Shown: positions 58,501 through 64,000 of the stretch, piece after piece | Numbering within the stretch: the stretch's first letter is position 1 | Layout: every line of letters starts with the position of its first letter | NCBI RefSeq assembly: GCF_000237925.1 | Contig: NC_031502.1 | Coordinates: 9,417,352 to 9,481,351, forward strand | Source of the DNA: Schistosoma mansoni | Taxonomy: Eukaryota; Platyhelminthes; Trematoda; Strigeidida; Schistosomatidae | DNA length: 64,000 nucleotides | Direction of reading: 5' to 3' | Position numbers and translations under genes: made by a program | Notes under the pieces: model-generated | Database searches by the model: none | Told to the model about the DNA's origin: nothing | What the model saw: the letters and a program-made list of their open reading frames with translations, nothing else

Positions 58501-61500
58501 AAGTAATTTGAATTATGATTTTCATAGTGATCCCAAATACGCACTATTTTGTAGTTATAGTTATTAGTGCTTACCAAAAAATGAATTTTAAATGTAAGGC
58601 AAACCGAAAATGTAGAAAATTAGGCCCATATTATAAACAGGGGTAGTTGGTCGCGAGCAGTGAAACCCAGAACGTGCACTTTGTATTTACGACCCATTAG
58701 CTAGATTTACCTACACCACAGAGTTAATGTTCACTCCAATGGTGTTTGAATCAAACGGTACTGGGTCTGAGTCCCTGAGTCAATACCAACTATGGGATGC
58801 AGATACATTTACCTGACGAAATCTGAATAGGAAGAAACACTCGTCCTGGAGTACATTGTTAGTCACCAATCATTTCTGCTAATAGTTTTTTGACTTAGTG
58901 ATAATGTTGAGACAATCTGCACAAGATCCACGTATGTTAAAAAGAGATTGGCCAATCGCAGTCCAAAACATCAATGGGAAAATTCAAAAAAACAAATATA
59001 AATGAATTAGATCCATATTCTTACCAAATAATATGCGATCCTTATGATGAAGTGTAACAGAATTCTTCACGGGAACACCATTTACTTTCGTCATTCTAAC
59101 AGCATTCGGCAAAGCACGTAATTCTACTTCCGCACCAGTTTTTCCATGTCTTATTAATAAAGCATGTTCATCAACCATACATAAACCTTTCATTTGAATC
59201 CAAAATACTTTAGATTTTTCATTAGATTGTGATTCACTTGGGGGTTCACGTCCGATTCCCGTCTAAAGTAATAAAATGTTAACTAATTATAAGAATAATT
59301 TGTCCAAATAATGAATATTATACTCATCTAATTTTCCAAACTTTAAGACACTACATTTGTATAGCACAATTACAGAAATATTCTTAATATTATAGTATCA
59401 GATTATGAAAGATTTTTAGCGCAACATAAAGATTCAAGATCATCTGATTATTTCTAATTTTTGCTATTTGTTAATTTACATTTTGTTCATTAAAACTGAA
59501 CTTCATGAGCATTAATTTTACAGAATATATAGTTAGCCAAACAGCGTCATGATACATCATAGATAGAATAACATGTGTGACAGGAAGAACACATGCATGT
59601 TAATTTTAATTAATGGAAGTAACAGTGTCAGTCAATGTAATATTCAGTCAATAAAATAACTTCTTTACAGCTAGATTGCAGGTAATCTGTTAATAATTAA
59701 TTCACTGAAAATCTTCAACAGACATCAAGCAATGCTTTCCGTCACGTTCATCTTATAATTAGTTGACCATACAATCATTCTACAATAATTTAACACTCAA
59801 TGTAAATTTCGTTAGTACACACAAGAGTAGGAAACAATATTTACATGAAAATGTTAAGCTTTCACAGGATATCGACACAAAATGATGGAACTAGGGTTTC
59901 TCAACCCACAATGCTACAAAAGATAAACACGTGAAGGAAGGCGAATCCGATTGTTCCACCTAAAATCTTCATCAATCATTCTGTTAACAAATGAATAACA
60001 TACTTATGTAAAAGTTACTTAGAAAATGTAATTACATTAACATGCTTGGGATCATTAATCTGCAAAACATCGTTATTTTATGTGAAAAGAAGTCTTTTGC
60101 AGCTTATTAGTTTTTTAGACATCGCCTGTGCATTAGTAGTTACCAAAAATAGTTCAGATTTCATTTTAAAAAACTCTTAAAATAAAAACATTGCGTTTTA
60201 CACCTCATGTTACCTTTCCGTATCAACAATCAGTCAGTTACATGCAAAAAGCTTAACAAATAGAAGAAACTGTTCCTATTTCCTAACTTAGTTCATGTTG
60301 TTCTATTTATGCTTCAAAATGAATTCTGGAGTTTGAAACCTATATTTTATATTTCTATATTTTAATAAACCAATCCTAATATGACGGGATAGTGGTAATT
60401 ATATGTTCACAAATTCAAGCTAATCTTAACAAAACAAAACTACTGAACCCACCTTTATGAGTGCTAAAGAAATACTTTTGAAGCTACTGAATTATGTAAC
60501 AATTAATTATTCTAAAAATACTATGGAAATAATCAAGTATTACTACTTACTTGCTTATGAGATAAAACGTGAATAATAATTCCAGACAGTTGTGGGTCCT
60601 CGTTCAAATTTGATAAGTATGGTTTTGATTTTGTCGAAATACGCGTGTCACCTGATTTCTTAGGAAGTTCAGCTGTTTGCTGAGTTATTTCTAATCGAGC
60701 TTGTCTCAACTAAATCAAAGGAAAAAGAGACCAATGAAACAAGTATTTTACATTTCCTGTAAAACAATTCATCTAATTACACATTCAACACAGATGAAAT
60801 TTTGTGTAGAATTCCCAAAATTTATTAAATAAATGTCGAGTATCACTTAATTATGTAAAGGAAAATATGGATCGCATTACATACCTGAAACAATTTATGT
60901 CAAAAATTCACATTCTAGATGGATGATACGTACATCCTCTGTTAAGATAGTGCATCACAACGAAAGGTTCTTAGGCCAATTTATGAAGTAAACCCAGTCA
61001 TTAACTTTACATCTCACGAAGGGAGCGAAGGTAGAATAGTTTTTTTGGACGTTGTCCTAACCAAGAGAGCTGATGGATCAATAAGAAGGAATTTAAACAG
61101 AAAAAATACCTGGACAGGGTAGTATGCACATTTCCTTAGCTTTGTACCTTGACAATACGAAAGAAACCTGATCAAAACTCGTGGTTACCGACTACCCACC
61201 ATATTTTCTACGGATATAGTTAAAGAAGAGCTAAACGCCTCGCGTGATACACTTAGGAAAACGCATACCCTGGAAAGTTTATAAACAAATATACGATCAC
61301 GAAGGTTACAATAGGCGAAATACAAACGGTGGATAAGGAATCCCCGTTCATGCACCTGAAATTCGGAGGGGATGCTGCTAGCGAAATATTAATTCGGAGA
61401 ATACGCAGAACAATCCGAAAATCATTCAACGCTGGGGAACTACAAATAATATTTTACACGCGCCCAATGGTGACACCGAGGCTAAAAGATGAACTAACCA

Positions 61501-63752
61501 GAATGACCACCTCATTTTGTATTTATCAGTTCGACTACTCTTGTACAGTAAGTTATATTGGTCAGAGTTCTAGGAATTTACATTTTCATGCTCGCAAACA
61601 ACTCCCAGAGTGGCTAAGCAAAGGCCTAATGAAGAAAATGAACAGTTCGATATTGGTCCATCTAATGCAAACTGATCATAGTGCCAGTATAAACCAATCC
61701 TTTACATTTACTTAACGGGTCAGAGCTGTATGTACGAAAGAAATATCTCTAACCGCTTATCCTCCCCTGGTCAACCTCAAGACCAAATAATGAATGTGAA
61801 CCTTAGCTGTCGAATGACCTAATTTGACTATTATACTTACAACCTTTCTTAGTCAAATATAATTGTCTCTATTATCTTTATTCACATATCTTTGTATTAC
61901 TATAATTATTGGTTTACCTCGCATTAATTCCACTTTATTGTCTTACCAACTTTTTACACATTATAGTCTTCCACTAAACATTTGATAGAATTTGTAATTG
62001 CACCATTATTTCTCTCACCCTATCTGACCCATATTTATTCGGATCACGAATCTTCAAATTTCACTTAACATATAAGCTGATTCAAGTTAACATCTATATG
62101 AGTTATATCAATATATTGTTTAACAATCCTAAATTCACATGCTACAACTTTAGACGATGCACTTTGCCCCAAACCTGAACACTTTTTGTATTATCAATTT
62201 GGATATCTAATTGTAGAACCTGAAGAGAATTTATCGAAAAGGATATTCTTCGTTCATATATTCTGTCATATTGTTTCACGAAACGGACTTCTTTAATGTT
62301 TATTAACTACCACTTAAATTATTTAACGAAGACTACATTAGGTCTTTTGATTTAAACCACATTACAGTTTTTGAACTTTCAAACAAGTTGTCACTCTCTA
62401 ATGTGTCAATTAATAAGTAATTAATAAGTATTTTAATATTTCAAAATTAAATATACTTGTTAGCTTAAAAGTAATTAGAGGAAAAACTACAAAATATATA
62501 TAATTCATCAAATTCGTCAGCCAGTGTAATTCCTTATTTCTCAATGTAATGATAACTAATCGTACGATATCAGTCTACATTTGGCAGTATGAAGATTCTA
62601 ATAAAAATCATTGCTTAGGGTTTGAAGTTGATTCATAAGATCTATACAACATTGATTTAATTTCAGGGAAACTCCATTGAATATCACACATTGATTAACT
62701 ACGTGCCATGTGGGTTGATATTGATGTTGTATGGCAACTTAAGCCAATGTATATGCATACCAACTTTAGGTTAATCATGATTCACTTAATGATAGATCAT
62801 TTATTTTCAATGAGTATTGGATTACACAACCAAATCACACTCGATGGAGAAACTCTGGAAGAGGTGAAAAGTTTCACTTATCTGGATACCATCATTGATG
62901 AATGTGAAGGATCTGATGCAGACGTGAAGGCGAGAATCAGCAAAGCAAGAACAATATTCCTATTGTTGAAGAGCATATGGGACTCAAAACAACTGTCAAC
63001 TAATTTCAAAGTGAGAATGTTCAATACGAACGTCAACGTGGAGAAATACTACAACCATCGTCAAGAAGGTACAAATAGTTATAAATAGTTGTCTACGCAA
63101 AACACTCAACATTCACCGGCCGGATACCATCAGCAACAGCGTTATATGGGAGAGGACAAACCAGCTTCCAGATGAAGAGGAAATTAAGAAGTGGATCGGA
63201 TATGCGTTGGGGAAATCACCAAACTGCATCACGAAACAAGCCCTAGCTTGGAATCCTGAAGGGAAGAGGAAAAGAGGAAAGCCAAAGAACACACTGTACC
63301 GAGAGCTGGAAGTAGATATGAAGAGGATGAATATCAACTGGAAAGGATTGCCCAGGACAGAATTGGATGGAGAATGCTGGTGAGAGGGCTATGCTCCTCC
63401 ATGAGGGGTAACAGGCATAAGTAAGTAAGTAATTGGATTAACATTATATGTTATCAAACATTCTGTTTGGAAGCAAAATAAGGAAAATACTGTTACCATA
63501 AATAACTTACTTTCTCATCAAATGCAGCTTGATTCTGGGCTTCGATTGTCGCCAGATTAATTTCCATCTGTTCCATCATTTCTTTCCTCATTTGGTTTTT
63601 AAGATCGTCTATTTCTATAAAAGAAAAATTATAGAATTATATACATAGTCACGGAGTAAAATAAATCTACCTTTTGGTGTAAGACCTTTTACAACTACTG
63701 ATGAAGGTAGTTCAGTAGAGTTTAAAGCTTTCTTTAGACGTTCATTTTCTGC
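43380..63752 (-). CDS. Kinesin-3 / KIF28-like motor protein, middle and C-terminal part
   Basis: Ten exons recognised on the minus strand, in transcript order: 63671-63752, 63511-63614, 60551-60709, 59025-59262, 57526-57687, 56308-56464, 54971-55058, 50460-50786, 45942-46184 and 43380-43566. The first eight join at GT/AG sites with fully consistent phases. The domain order fits a plus-end-directed microtubule motor of the kinesin-3 class: neck-type coiled coil, the [14 protein letters not shown] segment that precedes the FHA domain, FHA domain, FWEP region and a C2-like region. The motor head is off the right edge. At least one exon is missing between 50460 and 46184 and another between 45942 and 43566 (phase 0 to phase 2). 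KIF28P is the best guess for the orthologue, from the DPFWEP and C2-like layout; other kinesin-3 members are possible. Confidence 0.85.
45942..46184 (-). CDS. Kinesin exon, C2-like region
   Basis: [20 protein letters not shown], then [20 protein letters not shown] and [19 protein letters not shown]. The Q-T-EHL-YF---I-FMIY pattern matches the C2-like segment downstream of the FWEP region in KIF28-type proteins. Acceptor CAACAG, donor GTAAGT, 81 codons. Confidence 0.8.
46185..47520. other. Kinesin intron sequence
   Basis: AT-rich; a small hairpin with arms TTTTATAGACA and TGTCTATAAAA at 46670-46702. One unrecognised kinesin exon must lie between here and 50460. Confidence 0.4.
47529..47928. 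mobile_element. Hammerhead SINE, main family, both arms present
   Basis: Starts TAGTTAAGATCATGAGTCAA and ends TTGACTCATGATCTTAACTA plus the tail AAATCTCCACAAAACCCC. The left arm is a full minus hammerhead end to box-like CCCGCCTCACGAG. The body runs from GTAGATTGGTTGAGGTTAGA through box A (GGCTCAGTGGTTTGT) and box B (TGTGTTCGAGTCCCG). The plus hammerhead is damaged (CTAAGGA). It lies in a kinesin intron. Confidence 0.9.
47581..47626 (-). ncRNA. Hammerhead ribozyme, nearly perfect
   Basis: Minus strand: stem I GCACTG with CAGTGC (6 of 6), CTGAGGA, stem II TTCC/GGAC (only the closing pair mismatched), loop CACAATA, GAAA, self-complementary CGGCCG stem III without loop, GTC before the cleavage site. 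All invariant positions present. Confidence 0.75.
49286..49430 (-). repeat. Old hammerhead SINE remnant
   Basis: CTGGAAGCATTAAACAAGTG followed by TTTCGTTCTATTATTGAACT aligns without gaps to the minus end of younger copies (CTGGAAGCACTGGACGGCCG, TTTCGTCCTATTGTGGGACT), with transitions typical of decay. The rest (to CAGTGGT) matches box B/A more loosely. The 104-codon frame across it is not a gene. Confidence 0.65.
50460..50786 (-). CDS. Kinesin exon, DPFWEP region
   Basis: [16 protein letters not shown], then [20 protein letters not shown] and [19 protein letters not shown]. The DPFWEP-ED--IG---FL--LAY motif is diagnostic of this kinesin-3 branch. A Ser/Asn-rich stretch ([17 protein letters not shown]) follows before IGKPYSFK and the donor GTAAGC. 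109 codons, phase 0. Confidence 0.9.
50787..53825. other. Kinesin intron sequence
   Basis: AT-rich. A 106-codon plus-strand open frame at 51173-51493 has no recognised domain and lies antisense inside the intron. Nothing else seen. Confidence 0.4.
53907..53952 (-). ncRNA. Hammerhead ribozyme, minus arm of the palindrome
   Basis: Minus strand: GCACTT-CTGAGGA-GTC...GAC-GAAA-CGGCCG-TC-CGGTGC. The core is intact and stem III self-complementary. Stem II has three pairs (GTC/GAC). Stem I has a T-C mismatch next to the core. Confidence 0.65.
54369..54414 (+). ncRNA. Hammerhead ribozyme, plus arm of the palindrome
   Basis: Identical over the motif to the minus-arm ribozyme at 53907-53952, in the opposite orientation. 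Core CTGAGGA and GAAA and the cleavage GTC are intact. Confidence 0.65.
54466..54970. other. Kinesin intron sequence
   Basis: No feature recognised between the palindromic SINE and the 88-nt kinesin exon. Confidence 0.35.
54971..55058 (-). CDS. Kinesin exon, short segment before the FWEP region
   Basis: [19 protein letters not shown] followed by [10 protein letters not shown]. It completes the split Lys codon from the preceding exon. Both the L-W-KF--R-FLMQ pattern and the phase (2 in, 0 out) support it. Only 88 nt. Confidence 0.85.
56308..56464 (-). CDS. Kinesin exon, [17 protein letters not shown] segment
   Basis: [39 protein letters not shown] and a GESKRT end. The P-V-EANAIS-EL-K pattern is a conserved kinesin-3 stalk motif. 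Phase 1 in, phase 2 out at GTAGGC. Confidence 0.9.
56845..56950 (+). repeat. Possible tRNA-derived SINE fragment
   Basis: The stretch AATATCTCAGCAGTAACGTC (box A-like) followed by GGATTGAATCCGAAAG (box B-like, 48 nt later) has tRNA-like promoter spacing. No hammerhead follows. Old and uncertain. Confidence 0.35.
57526..57687 (-). CDS. Kinesin exon, FHA end and following helix
   Basis: The split Gly codon is completed, then [19 protein letters not shown] and [17 protein letters not shown]. The LYIFHNP strand finishes the FHA fold; WEFAQREL is the conserved helix after it. Phase 1 in, phase 1 out. Confidence 0.9.
58060..58480. mobile_element. Hammerhead SINE interrupted by an assembly gap
   Basis: The left terminus GAAAGCGTGAGTCAATTGAA runs into Ns. 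After the gap comes the minus body: CTCCTCAGCAGTGCGC, box B as reverse of TTCGAACCCAGGACC. At about 58380 the sequence switches to the plus arm (CGAAACGGCCGTCCAGTG, then CCATGGTGGTCTAGC) and ends TTGACTCACGCTTTCAACTA with the tail TTTTCACAAAACCCCTTC. Copy size and ribozyme state cannot be judged. Confidence 0.85.
58089..58288. other. Assembly gap, 200 N
   Basis: Exactly 200 undetermined bases, a round number that suggests a placeholder rather than a measured length. It lies inside a palindromic repeat. Confidence 0.98.
58625..58850 (+). mobile_element. Old Sm-alpha type SINE copy
   Basis: GGTCGCGAGCAGTGAAACCC (decayed end), GGTACTGGGTCTGAGTCCCT (box B), GATGCAGATACATTTACCTG and then CTGACGAAATCTGAATAGGA with GAAACACTCGTCCTGG. 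The CTGACGA and GAAAC boxes and GTCCTGG survive, but stem II is no longer complementary. Confidence 0.65.
59025..59262 (-). CDS. Kinesin exon, main part of the FHA domain
   Basis: [12 protein letters not shown] (FHA GR motif), a linker, [15 protein letters not shown], then [20 protein letters not shown] and RILF before a GTAAGA donor (phase 1). FHA domains bind phosphothreonine or serve in kinesin-3 head regulation; which applies here is not known. Confidence 0.9.
59270..60540. other. Kinesin intron sequence
   Basis: AT-rich; no repeat or exon recognised. Confidence 0.4.
60551..60709 (-). CDS. Kinesin exon, pre-FHA segment
   Basis: [18 protein letters not shown], then [20 protein letters not shown]. 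The L-NLNEDP-LSG motif is the strongly conserved entry to the FHA domain in kinesin-3 proteins. 53 codons, phase 0. Confidence 0.9.
60912..61720 (+). pseudogene. Second Penelope-like element remnant
   Basis: Antisense in a kinesin intron. Order of blocks: DDTYIL (polymerase box), [16 protein letters not shown] (FLDV motif), [26 protein letters not shown] with [12 protein letters not shown], then [20 protein letters not shown] (GIY-YIG endonuclease core with its YIG motif) and LVHLMQTDH. Several frame changes and stops lie in the RT part; the last 128 codons (61329-61712) are open. It differs clearly in sequence from the copy at 40600, so two Penelope lineages are present. Confidence 0.85.
62819..63433 (+). 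pseudogene. RTE-class (SR2-like) retrotransposon 3' fragment
   Basis: Antisense in a kinesin intron. Encodes the C-terminal part of an RTE-type reverse transcriptase polyprotein: [40 protein letters not shown], then after a deletion/frameshift near 63033 [20 protein letters not shown] and [20 protein letters not shown], after another shift [20 protein letters not shown] to a stop at 63418-63420. It ends in GTAAGTAAGTAAG-type short repeats, the usual RTE tail. Confidence 0.85.
63511..63614 (-). CDS. Kinesin exon, coiled coil
   Basis: [18 protein letters not shown] then [14 protein letters not shown], with heptad-like spacing; donor GTAAGT. Phase 1 in, phase 0 out, matching both neighbours. 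Confidence 0.8.
63671..63752 (-). CDS. Kinesin exon, start of coiled coil
   Basis: [18 protein letters not shown] then VVVKGLTPK; acceptor TTTTCAG, donor GTAGAT, phase 1 out. A charged, Leu-spaced segment downstream of the motor domain. Confidence 0.75.
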
Positions 63753-63754
63753 CT

Positions 63755-64000
63755 GAAAATGAAAAACAAGAGTGTAGTGTATAAAAACCAAGGATTAATC
63801 ATAGTGTTTTTTAATTATTTTTTATAGGCAGTATTATCAGATTATTAAATGTTTAAATATACATCCATTAGCTACGGTCCATCAGTAAAAAGAAAACTTA
63901 ATGTAATTCTTGTATAGTCTTAAGTTTTTTCTTTTTCGTCCTAACGATAATTCACATTTCTGATTTAAAGATTTATAATTCTGACAATCTGATTCCACTA
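63755..64000. other. Kinesin intron at the right edge
   Basis: AT-rich; no exon recognised. The motor-domain exons must lie beyond 64000. Confidence 0.4.

Overview
The window is AT-rich eukaryotic DNA (roughly one third G+C) with small coding exons, long introns and many dispersed repeats. Several features point to a blood fluke of the genus Schistosoma. These are copies of the schistosome Sm-alpha type hammerhead-ribozyme SINE (core GTCCCAAATAGGACGAAAC), RTE-class and Penelope-like retroelement remnants, and a platyhelminth-style neuropeptide receptor. The species cannot be fixed from sequence alone.

Layout. 1-10.1 kb holds no gene I can support; it carries hammerhead SINE copies, AT microsatellites, an LTR-like repeat and a striking 90-bp inverted repeat. 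10.18-11.0 kb (minus) is the first coding exon of a rhodopsin-class GPCR covering TM1-TM5. 11-31 kb is non-coding, with SINE copies, an RTE 3' end and LTR-like pieces. 31.06-37.8 kb (plus) is a sperm-tail PG-rich repeat (STPGR) gene. I could rebuild seven exons with consistent phases from 31.29 kb to the stop, plus an uncertain first visible exon; two introns are only 47 and 40 nt. 40.6-41.7 kb (plus) is a dead Penelope-like element. 43.4 kb to the right edge (minus) is the middle and tail half of a kinesin-3 / KIF28-like motor gene. I recognise ten exons: coiled coil, split FHA domain, the DPFWEP region and a C2-like region. The motor head lies beyond the right edge. Its introns hold a second Penelope fragment, an RTE fragment and more hammerhead SINEs, one interrupted by a 200-N assembly gap.

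How it fits together. The STPGR protein and the kinesin-3 are microtubule-associated and the GPCR is a signalling protein, but nothing shows that the three genes are functionally linked. The most unusual feature is the repeat family: at least ten elements combine a tRNA-like internal promoter, a minimal type I hammerhead ribozyme and long inverted terminal arms, so that many carry one hammerhead on each strand. In several copies the conserved catalytic nucleotides of one arm are intact while the other arm is mutated.
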